Part shown: piece by piece, positions 40,487-49,583 of the stretch | How the letters are laid out: every line of letters begins with the position of its first letter | Position numbering within the stretch: the first letter of the stretch is position 1 | Origin: Glaciecola sp947496235 | GTDB taxonomy: Bacteria; Pseudomonadota; Gammaproteobacteria; Enterobacterales; Alteromonadaceae | Direction of reading: 5' to 3' | NCBI RefSeq assembly: GCF_050306235.1 | Contig: NZ_JBLWFH010000016.1 | Coordinates: forward strand, 1-64,000 | Length of the DNA: 64,000 nt | Notes under the pieces: generated by a model | The model's database searches: none | Seen by the model: the letters and a program-made list of their open reading frames with translations, nothing else | Told to the model about the DNA's origin: nothing | Translations under genes and position numbers: made by a program

Positions 40487-43400
40487 TTATTCTTTTTCCG
40501 AAACCTCGTCGGGTTTACCAGGGCTGAATATTTTTTCCACCATAACGTAGAACATAGGCACGAATAAGATGGCAATAAATGTTGCAGCTAACATACCGCC
40601 CATTACCGCAATACCTATGGCATTTTGCGAGGCAGCACCTGCACCGCTGGCTATGGCAAGTGGTGTTACACCTAAAATAAATGCCATTGAGGTCATCAAA
40701 ATAGGCCTAAAACGCTGCGCTGCGGCCGTGGATACTGCTTCCATTAGAGGAACTCCTTCTTCCACTTGCGCCTTTGCAAATTCAACAATCAAAATAGCAT
40801 TTTTAGATGCTAATCCTACTGTGGTTAAGAAGGCTACCTGCAGGTACACGTCGTTAGGTAAACCAAACAGGTAGGCCGCTGTCACTGAGCCGAGAATACC
40901 CAATGGCACAACTAAAATCACCGAAAATGGGACAGCCCAACTCTCATAAAGAGCCGCTAGACACAAGAAAACCACCATTATCGAAATAGCGTATAATAAT
41001 GGCGCCTGAGACCCAGCCTGTTTCTCTTCATAAGATAATCCCGACCATTCAATGCCAAATCCAGGCGGTAATTGACCAACGAGTTTGACCATTTCATCCA
41101 TGGCTTCCCCACTGGAAATACCAGGAGCTGGACTACCTTGAATGTTAACCGATGGCAAACCGTTGAAACGTTCTAACCGAGGCGAGCCATAAGTCCATTC
41201 AGTGGTAGAAAAGGCACTAAAGGCTACCATTTCGCCTTGATTGTTACGCACGTACCATTTATCCAAGTCATCTGGTGTCATACGGTGAGCTGCATCGGCT
41301 TGCAGATAAACGCGCTTGATACGCCCTCGATCGATAAAGTCGTTCACATAGCTGGAACCCCAAGCAATCTGTAAAGAGGCGTTAATTTCGCTCAATGACA
41401 CTCCTAAAGCTGAAGCCTTTTCACTATCGATATTCACTTTGAATTGCGGCACATCTGACAAACCATTTGGCCGAACACCCGCTAGCTTAGGATTTTGTGC
41501 AGCCATGCCTAATAACTGATTACGCGCATTCATTAGGGCTTGGTGTCCATTACCAGCGCGGTCTACAAGTTGTAAATCAAATCCAGTAGCATTACCTAAT
41601 TCCATAATTGGAGGCGGTAAAATAGGGAATGCGGTAGCATCTTGTAGTTGCATTAAAGCGCCAAAGGCTTGATTCACTATAGCGCCAGCCGACTGATTTT
41701 CATCTTCGCGATCAGACCAATCTTTAAGATTTAAGAACGCCATACCTGCATTTTGTGCAGATCCCGAAAAGCTGAATCCGACCACAGCAAACATACCGTT
41801 AACTGCTTCGCCTTGTTGATCTAAAAAGAAATCTTCCACTTGCTTAACAGACTCTAAGGTTCTAGTCGCAGTCGACCCTGGCGGCGTATTGATTAGTACA
41901 AACAATCGCCCTTGGTCTTCGTTTGGCAAGAAAGAACCCGGAAGCTGACTGAAGATCATGACCAAGCCACCTACTAGCAAGCCATAAACTACCAGATAAC
42001 GTTTGAATCTAGCCGCCATGTGAGATGAGGTTTTCTCGTAGCGATCACGACCGCGATTAAATAAACGATTGAATCCTCCGAAAAAGCCCTTGTTCTTATC
42101 GTGATCAGGCGCATGCTTTTTCAATAAGGTGGCACACAATGAAGGCGATAGTACAATTGCCACTAACACTGAGAAGGTCATTGCTGACACTATAGTGATG
42201 GAGAACTGGCGATAAATTCCACCGGCAGATCCACTAAAGAATGCCATAGGAACGAATACGGTAGATAACACCACAGCGATACCAATCAAGGCACCTGTAA
42301 TTTGCGTCATGGATTTCTTGGTCGCTTCAACAGGAGACAACCCTTCTTCTTCCATAATACGTTCAACGTTCTCAACTACTACAATGGCATCATCCACCAA
42401 CAAACCTATTGCCAATACCATGGCAAACATAGTCAGCACATTGATACTAAAACCAAACGCATAAAGCACACCGAAGGTACCTAATAACACCACCGGAACT
42501 GCTATGGTAGGAATTAAGGTCGCACGCCAGTTTTGTAGGAACAATAACATTACCAAGAACACTAGCACCACGGCTTCCACTAAGGTGTAAACCACTGATT
42601 CTATGGATAATTCAATAAATGGGGAGCTATCGAGTGGATATATTAGTTTAACGTCGTCAGGCAAATTAGCGCTAAGCTCTTCTACTTTGGCTTTTACCGC
42701 TTCAATTGTTTCTAATGCGTTTGCACCAGAAGCCAAACTAACTGCCATACCTGATGCTGGGTAACGGCTATAACGTACAATTACATCATAGGATTCAGCG
42801 CCTAACTCAACTCGAGCAATGTCTCTTACTCTTACTTGAGAACCATCGGTGTTAACCCGCAATACAATATTCTCAAAATCTTTAACCGTTTGTAGCCTTG
42901 ATTGCGCTTGAATAGTGGCATTAATTTGCTGACCTTGAATAGACGGCAAGCCACCAAGTTGTCCAGCAGAAACGTCAGTATTTTGGGTTTGAACGGCGTT
43001 TTGAACATCTAAGGGCGTTAGATTAAAACTATATAATTTGTTTGGATCTAACCAAATACGCATTGAACGCTGGGCGCCGAATACGCGCACATTACCAACA
43101 CCATTTACTCGAGAAATAGGGTCGCGATATTGAGAAATCAGCATGTCACTAAGTGCATATTGGTCATAGGCTTCATTTTTAGAATAAAAGCCAACCACCA
43201 AGGCAAACGAATCATTCGATTTAGTAACTGTTACCCCTTGTTGTTGCACAGATTGGGGCAACAAAGGCAAAGCGCGTTGCACTTTATTCTGCGTTTGTAC
43301 CTGAGCGATATCCGGGTCGGTGCCTGGCGCAAAGGTCAAGTTCACAGACATGGTGCCGTTTGAGCTACTCGCTGAGAAATAACGTAAATTATCGATACCT

Positions 43401-43609
43401 GACAAATTCTGCTCAATAATTTGCGTCACTGAGTTCTCAATGGTTTCAGCAGAAGCACCAGGATAAGTTGCGGAAATAGCCACCGAAGGTGGAGCTACTT
43501 TTGGATATTGTTCAATTGGCAACGAATATATTGCCAATGCGCCCGTCATCATAGTAATTATTGCGAGCACCCAAGCAAAAACAGGACGGTCAATAAAAAA
43601 TCTAGCCAT
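40487..43609 (-). CDS. RND multidrug efflux permease (AcrB/MexB family)
   Basis: The 1040-residue HAE1-type RND pump has twelve membrane helices with two large periplasmic loops. Visible are MARFFIDRPVFAWVLAI, the helix-4 acidic pair in LLVDDAIVVVENVERI, the NEDQGRLFVLINTPPGST loop 2 start and GLASKNAILIVEFAKAQ with the conserved lysine. It exports drugs, dyes or bile-like compounds using proton motive force. It is 20 bases downstream of the adaptor gene. No TolC-type gene is in the window, so it should use an outer-membrane channel encoded elsewhere. Confidence 0.95.
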   Translation of the reverse strand: MARFFIDRPVFAWVLAIITMMTGALAIYSLPIEQYPKVAPPSVAISATYPGASAETIENSVTQIIEQNLSGIDNLRYFSASSSNGTMSVNLTFAPGTDPDIAQVQTQNKVQRALPLLPQSVQQQGVTVTKSNDSFALVVGFYSKNEAYDQYALSDMLISQYRDPISRVNGVGNVRVFGAQRSMRIWLDPNKLYSFNLTPLDVQNAVQTQNTDVSAGQLGGLPSIQGQQINATIQAQSRLQTVKDFENIVLRVNTDGSQVRVRDIARVELGAESYDVIVRYSRYPASGMAVSLASGANALETIEAVKAKVEELSANLPDDVKLIYPLDSSPFIELSIESVVYTLVEAVVLVFLVMLLFLQNWRATLIPTIAVPVVLLGTFGVLYAFGFSINVLTMFAMVLAIGLLVDDAIVVVENVERIMEEEGLSPVEATKKSMTQITGALIGIAVVLSTVFVPMAFFSGSAGGIYRQFSITIVSAMTFSVLVAIVLSPSLCATLLKKHAPDHDKNKGFFGGFNRLFNRGRDRYEKTSSHMAARFKRYLVVYGLLVGGLVMIFSQLPGSFLPNEDQGRLFVLINTPPGSTATRTLESVKQVEDFFLDQQGEAVNGMFAVVGFSFSGSAQNAGMAFLNLKDWSDREDENQSAGAIVNQAFGALMQLQDATAFPILPPPIMELGNATGFDLQLVDRAGNGHQALMNARNQLLGMAAQNPKLAGVRPNGLSDVPQFKVNIDSEKASALGVSLSEINASLQIAWGSSYVNDFIDRGRIKRVYLQADAAHRMTPDDLDKWYVRNNQGEMVAFSAFSTTEWTYGSPRLERFNGLPSVNIQGSPAPGISSGEAMDEMVKLVGQLPPGFGIEWSGLSYEEKQAGSQAPLLYAISIMVVFLCLAALYESWAVPFSVILVVPLGILGSVTAAYLFGLPNDVYLQVAFLTTVGLASKNAILIVEFAKAQVEEGVPLMEAVSTAAAQRFRPILMTSMAFILGVTPLAIASGAGAASQNAIGIAVMGGMLAATFIAILFVPMFYVMVEKIFSPGKPDEVSEKE

Positions 43610-43629
43610 ATTCTAAAAAGTCCTATTTA

Positions 43630-44790
43630 TTATCGTTGAGCTGTAAGTACTTTGTCTTCAGAGTTGCGCTGCCAAGCGATAGGCGTTACCGTCATACCTT
43701 CACTGGTTTTTTGGTATCCAGTCACTATTACGCGGTCCCCCTCATTTAGGCCTCCCTCCACCACGTATTGGTCTTTATAGGTTCGGCTTGATTTTAAGGT
43801 GCGACCTTCTACTTGGTCACTGCTATTAACGACAAATACTTTTAATGAGCCGTCAGGCTGGCGCGTGGTCGCTCGTTGTGGGACTAATAACTCAGGCGAT
43901 GTATCCAAAACCACATGTGCTTTTACAAATAAGCCGGGCATTAACAAGCTTTCTGGATTTGGAATTTCGGCACGCAAAGTAACCGAGCCCGTTGTTTGAT
44001 CTACTGTCACTTCTGAGAATTTTAACTTACCCGTTTGATTAAATACTTCACCTGTCACTTCATCAAGGGTTAACTTAACCGGTAACTCTTTCTCTTTGCT
44101 TAACTGTCTACGAATATCCAGAATGGCGCTCCCAGACTCCTGCATATCAACAAAAATAGGGTGAAGCTGTGTAATCGTTGCTAATTGCTGACTCTGGTTA
44201 GCGTTAACTAAAGCACCTTCTGTAACGAAAGAGCGGCTAATTTGACCGCTGATTGGCGCATACATCTTGGTATAGTTTAGGTTAACTCTTGCTAATTCTA
44301 CTGCAGCTTCAGCAACACTTATTGCTGCTACCGCTTGTTCACGTTGGGCTTTAACGTCATCAAATTCTTGTTGGCTAATGGCGTTTTTCTTAATCAAATC
44401 TTGATAGCGAGTTAATCGCGCATCTAACGTATTTAAATTAGCTTGCGCACTTTTGACATCAGCAACAGCAGCATTCAGCTGCGCTTTATATCTAGCATCA
44501 TCGATTTGATACAATTGCTCACCTTGCTCAACATGCGCACCTTCTTCAAACAAGCGTTTTGTGATGACACCATCTACTTGAGGACGTACTTGTGACTGTC
44601 GGTAAGGTGTAATACGGCCCGGAAGGGCTACTTCATTTGCAATTAATTGCGTTTCTAATGAAATCACAGATACTTTTGGTGGTGGCATTCCTTGAGCACC
44701 CATTGCTGCGTTTTCTTCGCCTTGGCCAGAACATCCTGCTGCCAATGCAATTACTGCAAACATGAAGGATAACTTAAGTTTTTGTTTCAT
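43630..44790 (-). CDS. RND periplasmic adaptor lipoprotein (AcrA/MexA family)
   Basis: The 386-residue membrane fusion protein has a lipoprotein signal (lipobox LAAGC) and the standard order of hairpin, lipoyl, beta-barrel and membrane-proximal domains. Family motifs are LPGRITPYRQSQVRPQVDGVI, LYQIDDARYKAQLNAA, QLATITQLHPIFVDMQES and PGLFVKAHV. It links the RND permease to the outer-membrane channel and is expressed with it. Confidence 0.94.
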   Translation of the reverse strand: MKQKLKLSFMFAVIALAAGCSGQGEENAAMGAQGMPPPKVSVISLETQLIANEVALPGRITPYRQSQVRPQVDGVITKRLFEEGAHVEQGEQLYQIDDARYKAQLNAAVADVKSAQANLNTLDARLTRYQDLIKKNAISQQEFDDVKAQREQAVAAISVAEAAVELARVNLNYTKMYAPISGQISRSFVTEGALVNANQSQQLATITQLHPIFVDMQESGSAILDIRRQLSKEKELPVKLTLDEVTGEVFNQTGKLKFSEVTVDQTTGSVTLRAEIPNPESLLMPGLFVKAHVVLDTSPELLVPQRATTRQPDGSLKVFVVNSSDQVEGRTLKSSRTYKDQYVVEGGLNEGDRVIVTGYQKTSEGMTVTPIAWQRNSEDKVLTAQR

Positions 44791-44883
44791 ATAAATTTTC
44801 TCGAACTCTGAAGTGTCTGTAATTTTTTAACCTTAGTAAATAATAAATTTACAGGTTAGACAAATAATAAACTTAGTAGTAAT

Positions 44884-44901
44884 ATACATACATGTATGTA
44901 T
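44884..44901. promoter_or_regulatory. AcrR-like palindromic operator
   Basis: A perfect 18-bp palindrome (core TACATACATGTATGTA) lies in the gap between the divergent adaptor and TetR genes, 23 bases before the TetR ATG. It resembles the E. coli AcrR site in its TACATACA/TGTATGTA half-sites, with a shorter centre. The TetR protein probably binds here and controls both directions. Confidence 0.75.
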
Positions 44902-44923
44902 GTTGTCAAAGAAAAAGGTACTT

Positions 44924-45538
44924 ATGCGTCGCACAAAATTAGAAGCAGAAGAAACCCGAGTCGCTATATTAAACGCTGCAATTGACGTTTTTATTGCAGA
45001 AGGTGTCGCTAGAGCGTCATTAGATAAAATTGCGAAAGCCGCAGATGTAACACGTGGTGCAATTTACTGGCATTTTTCGAACAAAATAGAAATCTTCGAT
45101 GCCCTGCATGAACAACTGCATAAACCTTTTATTGAACGTGTTCTAGAAGGTTTAGAACTCTCTCATGACGATCCAGCTGATCAACTGCTTTCCATATGTA
45201 CTGATATACTTACCGAATTGGATCAAGATGAGCAAAAACGAAAATTGCTGACGTTGTTTTTGCTCAAATGTGACTATTCGGGAGATTTTCAACTAAGTAA
45301 AGAAAAGTTCTTATTAAGCAAACAAAAAACTATTAGTACCTTTGCCACTTATTTTGAAAAAGCTTCCGCTAAAGGAAATTTATCTACAACTGTTGACCCT
45401 CGTTTGTTAGGTATTGCATTGCAGAGTTTTATCCGCGGAATTGTTATGGAATACCTAGAAGCGCCAAGCGGAGTTGATATTGCTAAAGACGGTAAGGCCC
45501 TACTAAAATTACTTTTTGCTGGGATCAAAGCCGAATAA
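44924..45538 (+). CDS. TetR/AcrR-family efflux repressor
   Basis: The 204-residue protein has an N-terminal TetR helix-turn-helix close to AcrR (RRTKLEAEETRVAILNAAIDVFIAEGVARASLDKIAKAADVTRGAIYWHFSNK) and a C-terminal ligand domain. The ATG at 44924 has AAGG upstream and fits AcrR; the frame is open to 44900, but that would place the start inside the operator. It is divergent from the RND operon and should repress it until a ligand binds. Confidence 0.92.
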   Translation: MRRTKLEAEETRVAILNAAIDVFIAEGVARASLDKIAKAADVTRGAIYWHFSNKIEIFDALHEQLHKPFIERVLEGLELSHDDPADQLLSICTDILTELDQDEQKRKLLTLFLLKCDYSGDFQLSKEKFLLSKQKTISTFATYFEKASAKGNLSTTVDPRLLGIALQSFIRGIVMEYLEAPSGVDIAKDGKALLKLLFAGIKAE

Positions 45539-45774
45539 TCAAGAGCGAATGTCAGCTTTTTTATCAGATCACATGGTCAGACCTCATACCTTTGCAAGGT
45601 AAATTTCCAATCTATTGTTTTTATTGTGTATTTCAATTTGGGCTCAATAATTGCAACTGCATATTTTAGACATGGGCTAGTTTGTGGCTGCCCTCTTTAT
45701 TGTCTTATTACGTTCAGATTTACCTTAATAAATCCGATACCTATTTAGCAGTAACATCAGTAAAGGATAAAACC

Positions 45775-46674
45775 ATGTGTTTAAAAACACTAAAAAGCGC
45801 GCTCTTGCTTTGCACCTTAGCGATAAGCTCACATTCAATTAGCTCTCCATTGAGCGAATACAACCTAATCTTATCCGGTGACTATGTTTATCATGGTGGT
45901 GAAGTTGAAGGTGCTTCATTTATTGGTGGTGAATTAGTTGCTTATGGTCATTCTCCCACCTTTGGCACGCGAGATATTCCTATCGCCAATAGTCTTTCAG
46001 TTGTAGGCGACATAAATGCGGCAAATTTAAATATCAACAGAGGTAATCTTACCTATGGAAGTGCGCTCAATGTTGGCAATGTAAATATGAACAGTGGTGG
46101 TAGCGTTTCTCATGATAATGATCTGAGCATTGATGGTCTAGTAGCAGACCTTCTAACTCAAAGCTCATATTTAGCTGGACTTACAAGTAATGGCGTTTTT
46201 AATGCTGGCTATTTAACTTACACAGGTTCTGATGAACTAGCGATATTTGAAGTCAATTTTGATCAAGTGTTTGCCCAAAACACTACTTTAAAATTAGCCT
46301 ATGGTAATGCCTCAACTGTGGTGATTAACGTGCATGGAGAAAACGTTAATGTTGCGGGTGGCGTAAATATTACTGATGGTTTCAGAAATTTAGGCGCTAA
46401 TAATATTATCTGGAACTTTGCTGATGCTTCCTCTATTAATTTCAATAGTATTTGTATGTACGGCGCGGTATTAGCTATAAACGCGGAACTCAGCGGCGGG
46501 TGTGTATTCGATGGTGGTGTGGCAGCAAAATCTTATGAAGGCTCTGCAGAGTTTCATCAGTTTTTAACCAGTACGCCCCCTCCTACATCAAATATCGAAG
46601 TCAGCTCACCTACCATGTCGATACTCATTTTGAGTTTATTTGCCGGCATATTAATCCGCCGCAGATTTGCTTAA
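45775..46674 (+). CDS. Choice-of-anchor A family PEP-CTERM-like surface protein
   Basis: The 299-residue protein has a signal peptide (MCLKTLKSALLLCTLAISSHS) and a choice-of-anchor A domain: the EYNLILSGDYVYHGGEVEGASFIGGEL opening, repeated beta-helix-like N/G-rich strands and the IIWNFADASSINF motif. It ends in a C-terminal sorting helix with an arginine tail (SPTMSILILSLFAGILIRRR), like PEP-CTERM proteins handled by exosortase. The ATG at 45775 follows AAAGGA; the longer frame to 45682 is not used. A terminator lies 70 bases after the stop. Confidence 0.75.
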   Translation: MCLKTLKSALLLCTLAISSHSISSPLSEYNLILSGDYVYHGGEVEGASFIGGELVAYGHSPTFGTRDIPIANSLSVVGDINAANLNINRGNLTYGSALNVGNVNMNSGGSVSHDNDLSIDGLVADLLTQSSYLAGLTSNGVFNAGYLTYTGSDELAIFEVNFDQVFAQNTTLKLAYGNASTVVINVHGENVNVAGGVNITDGFRNLGANNIIWNFADASSINFNSICMYGAVLAINAELSGGCVFDGGVAAKSYEGSAEFHQFLTSTPPPTSNIEVSSPTMSILILSLFAGILIRRRFA

Positions 46675-46741
46675 TATGTGAATTGAGTTCTAATTTCATG
46701 TTCCGCTAGTTAAGCAAGCCGTTTACTTTACGTAAATTTAT

Positions 46742-46780
46742 AAAGCCCTCTATTTGAATTGAGGGCTTTGGCTTTATTTT
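46742..46780 (+). terminator. Intrinsic terminator after the choice-of-anchor A gene
   Basis: A 9-bp stem AAAGCCCTC/GAGGGCTTT (46742-46750 and 46761-46769) with a 10-base loop, followed by a T-rich stretch (GGCTTTATTTTTAT). Confidence 0.8.
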
Positions 46781-46895
46781 TATACATCTCAAGTTAACTT
46801 TATGTGTAGGATTTGGTCGAATGATTCCACGTATATTGCCTGTCATAGGGTACATCTAACAGATGGGCCTATCTTTCACATCTACTTAATACCGC

Positions 46896-46910
46896 TCCGA
46901 GAGACTCGGA
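46896..46910. repeat. Small GC-rich hairpin after the nasR stop
   Basis: TCCGAG/CTCGGA (46896-46901 and 46905-46910) with an AGA loop lies 29 bases beyond the nasR stop on the minus strand. No T-run follows, so it is only a weak terminator candidate. Confidence 0.35.
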
Positions 46911-46938
46911 TAGAATGATGGGGTACTACACAATTCAA

Positions 46939-48225
46939 TTATTGATTCATGCGGCTGACAATCCGCTGTGCAAGGTCAGCAATTCGTACGTTCTGTTCCA
47001 TTGCGGTAGACCTTAATTCTTTGAATGCTTGTTGTTCGGTAATCTTCATATGCTGCATTAACAGAAGCTTAGCTCTATCTATTACTTTTTGTTCGCTTAG
47101 AGCTTCCTTTGCAGCTGCTAACTCGTTCGACATGTCCTGAATATGCTGTGCTTGTCCTCGAATAAGATCGTAAAATGACTTATGCACTGACATGTTGCCC
47201 GTTTCAGTGATTGTATTTTGATTAACATCGACTCCGTGTAATCCTCTTACTGTCGTATCAAATAGCATAGTTACCGGCGCATCATTATGAGGAGCGCTAT
47301 TGTTCAATGAATCGAGTAAAAGCTTATGATTACGTAGTTCTTCTTCTGCTTGTTTGATACGTTCATTCGCTTGCTCTGTTAGCCGCTCAGTTAGGTGTTC
47401 CTCAATTTTTTGCATGGCATCAATGCGCTTAGTAGCAATGTCGTACCACACCTCGCTAAGCTCTTGGGAACATGCCTGACCTGATGCCAACCCACAAATC
47501 ATATGTCTGAGTTGACTAATTTGTGCTGATATCTCATTTTTTTGTTGAATATCCCACATCGATAACTCTTCACTGTCTGCAAATTTAATGAAAGTTTCAA
47601 AACAGTGGGTTTGGGATTCTGTCAGTGAGCTTATACGCTCACAAAGATCGGAATCGAAGTGGCTTTCTGAAAAGCCAATGGCACCCCATGCCCGCTCTTG
47701 CCCTGCAAATTCTTTACCTTGCATAAAATTAAATAACGCAACGAGTAAGCGGGTGATTTTTGGATCGCTGGCAACATCAGCCGCTTCAAATATTACATCA
47801 AGTAAGCCCGCAATTAATCGACAATAGGCATTTGTTGACTCTAGTGGTGACAGTTGCTGTTGGTGTATTTTCTCGCGTAAATTAGGTAGATGATCCATGC
47901 CCTGTAATGCAAATGTGATGCTACCCAGTAGCCGCATCGATTGTCCGTTGTCCATTCGGCCCAAATAAAGAGATTTTAATAGGCTACGTAGATGTTGTTC
48001 GCTTTCTTCACTAGCGATTATTTGTTTAAGACGGTTTTCGGCAAATAGTTCAGCTTTTGATCCTAAATAGACGTTGCTAATTCCCCTTTCTTTTTGCAAC
48101 TGGTGGATAATATCTTTTACGGCCTTTACGGTTTTACAATTGAGTGATAAATGATGTAGCGCCTGTATCTCCTGATGTTTAGCAGAGAGTAAAAAGCGTT
48201 TTGTAATATCACTATGTGTGTTCAT
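46939..48225 (-). CDS. nasR: Nitrate/nitrite-responsive antiterminator (NIT-ANTAR, NasR type)
   Basis: The 428-residue protein has a nitrate/nitrite-sensing NIT domain (about 35-290), starting with the diagnostic LQKERGISNVYLGS, and a C-terminal ANTAR RNA-binding domain (about 370-425: VIDRAKLLLMQHMKITEQQAFKELRSTAMEQNVRIADLAQRIV). In Klebsiella NasR binds nitrate or nitrite and the leader RNA of nasF to prevent termination. Three leaders in this window carry the matching RNA signal. The ATG at 48225 with GGA upstream is used; a GTG start at 48237 is possible. It is divergent from the FNT gene. Confidence 0.93.
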   Translation of the reverse strand: MNTHSDITKRFLLSAKHQEIQALHHLSLNCKTVKAVKDIIHQLQKERGISNVYLGSKAELFAENRLKQIIASEESEQHLRSLLKSLYLGRMDNGQSMRLLGSITFALQGMDHLPNLREKIHQQQLSPLESTNAYCRLIAGLLDVIFEAADVASDPKITRLLVALFNFMQGKEFAGQERAWGAIGFSESHFDSDLCERISSLTESQTHCFETFIKFADSEELSMWDIQQKNEISAQISQLRHMICGLASGQACSQELSEVWYDIATKRIDAMQKIEEHLTERLTEQANERIKQAEEELRNHKLLLDSLNNSAPHNDAPVTMLFDTTVRGLHGVDVNQNTITETGNMSVHKSFYDLIRGQAQHIQDMSNELAAAKEALSEQKVIDRAKLLLMQHMKITEQQAFKELRSTAMEQNVRIADLAQRIVSRMNQ

Positions 48226-48536
48226 AAATAGATCCACTCAATTGGAATCTTGGTGCCTAAAAAAACTAAAGCAAATGTTATTCCTATTTTGAGAGCAATG
48301 CTGTTTCGTGTTATTTACTGTGCATTTAGCGTAAATTCGGCGTTTTTACGTATTATTTTTAGCATTTTTGACAATGGACACCCAACAAAAGAGTGCGGTT
48401 ACGCACCGATATTGGGATGTCTTGACCTATTTTAGCGCAGAAATGTGACGACTATAGTTATTAGATTATGTCTGATACTTCCGGTTTCTGAAGTTAACTA
48501 ATTGAATTTGTTTAACATGTGGTTTAACTGATGGTT

Positions 48537-48553
48537 TTGGCACTGTTTTTGTA
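48537..48553 (+). promoter_or_regulatory. Sigma-54 promoter of the FNT-kinase unit
   Basis: TTGGCAC-N5-TTGTA has the GG at -24 and G(C/T) at -12 with exact sigma-54 spacing; the only deviation is T for C in the -12 GC. The start point should be near 48564. The same form occurs before nirB. Confidence 0.7.
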
Positions 48554-48597
48554 TAATGAAAATCAGCAAACCTTGTTTAGGTTAACAAATTTTTTTT

Positions 48598-48653
48598 CGG
48601 ATAAAGACGTCCGCACACTCTCCAAAAGGAGCGGTTGCGGGCGTTTTTTTTTG
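48598..48653 (+). promoter_or_regulatory. ANTAR-type antitermination leader 1 (hexaloop hairpin and terminator)
   Basis: CGGAT (48598-48602) and GTCCG (48609-48613) form a 5-bp stem (one G-T pair) with the hexaloop AAAGAC, which has the A1 and G4 expected in ANTAR targets. The hairpin overlaps the 5' arm of an intrinsic terminator (48607-48615 with 48636-48644, including an inner CTCC-AAAA-GGAG part) followed by nine T. The two structures exclude each other, so protein binding would release the terminator. Confidence 0.7.
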
Positions 48654-48714
48654 CCTTAAAAAATAGCCAAAGTGTTTGTGGGCTTTCGTTTAATTATTAA
48701 GTTAGGGGACTAAA

Positions 48715-49578
48715 ATGGCTTATTTACTTCCTTCAGAATTTGCGACCAAAATGGTCGATGCTGGTGAATCTAAAATTTATATGTCAACGCGTGATACTTT
48801 GATCCGCGCGTATATGGCTGGTGCCATTTTGGCATTGGCAGCAGTTTTCGCGGTCTTTGTTGCCGTACAAACTGGTGTATTCTTAATCGGCGCAATTTTA
48901 TTCCCGGTTGGCTTTTGTATGCTATACCTAATGGGATTCGACTTGTTAACCGGTGTTTTTGTATTAGCGCCATTGGCTTGGTTAGCTAAGCGCCCAGGGG
49001 TGACTTGGCCACAAATTCTTCGCAACTGGGGACTGGTATTTCTAGGTAATTTCGCTGGCGCATTGACTGTCGCATTTATGATGTCATTCATCTTTACTAT
49101 GGGTTACAACACTGATGGTGGCGCAATTGCAGCTAAAGTAGCAAGTATTGGTGAAGCCAGAACCGTTGGTTATGCTGAATATGGCGTAGCAGGTTGGATT
49201 ACCATTTTCATCCGCGGCATGTTGTGTAACTGGATGGTCTCTATGGGTGTTGTCGGTGCTATGATTTCAACTCATGTGAGTGGTAAAGTTTTGGCTATGT
49301 GGATGCCAATTATGCTGTTCTTCTTCATGGGCTTTGAACATTCAGTAGTAAACATGTTCTTGTTCCCCTTCGGTTTGATCATGGGCGGTGATTTTTCAAT
49401 CATGGATTATTTCATTTGGAATGAAATTCCAACTGCACTGGGTAACTTAGTAGGTGGTCTATTGTTTACTGGTTTAACGCTATACACTACTCACGTTCGC
49501 ACTGCACCAAAACGCACGTTAACTAAAGGTGGTTCTGTAGACCCAGTATTAGCTTCTAAGGTTAGCGATAAAGTTTAA
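48715..49578 (+). CDS. Formate/nitrite transporter family channel
   Basis: The 287-residue protein has six membrane helices and fits the FNT family, which forms pentameric channels for formate, nitrite or similar anions. Conserved landmarks are the LPSEFATKMVDAG start, MGFDLLTGVF, LRNWGLVFLGNFAGAL, IRGMLCNWMVSMGVV and FFMGFEHSVVNMFLFPFGL with the pore His region. Its place in the nitrate locus suggests nitrite transport. The kinase-phosphatase gene starts five bases after its stop. Confidence 0.92.
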   Translation: MAYLLPSEFATKMVDAGESKIYMSTRDTLIRAYMAGAILALAAVFAVFVAVQTGVFLIGAILFPVGFCMLYLMGFDLLTGVFVLAPLAWLAKRPGVTWPQILRNWGLVFLGNFAGALTVAFMMSFIFTMGYNTDGGAIAAKVASIGEARTVGYAEYGVAGWITIFIRGMLCNWMVSMGVVGAMISTHVSGKVLAMWMPIMLFFFMGFEHSVVNMFLFPFGLIMGGDFSIMDYFIWNEIPTALGNLVGGLLFTGLTLYTTHVRTAPKRTLTKGGSVDPVLASKVSDKV

Positions 49579-49583
49579 ATTAT

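Larger units (their letters stand above)
48226..48714. other. Gap between nasR and the FNT gene, with promoter and leader
   Basis: The left 300 bases hold the nasR upstream region; a frame at 48250-48435 has no support. The right part has a sigma-54 promoter and an antitermination leader (listed separately). A GTGCG/CGCAC inverted repeat and a TTGG-type half site at 48392-48420 could be an activator site, but I do not rely on it. Confidence 0.5.

Noticed and set aside
48392..48420. NtrC site before the FNT gene
   Set aside because: Half-site match needs an inserted base; too weak to list.
48250..48435. 61-residue plus-strand frame upstream of the FNT gene
   Set aside because: No ribosome site, no recognisable pattern and it lies in the control region of nasR; treated as chance.
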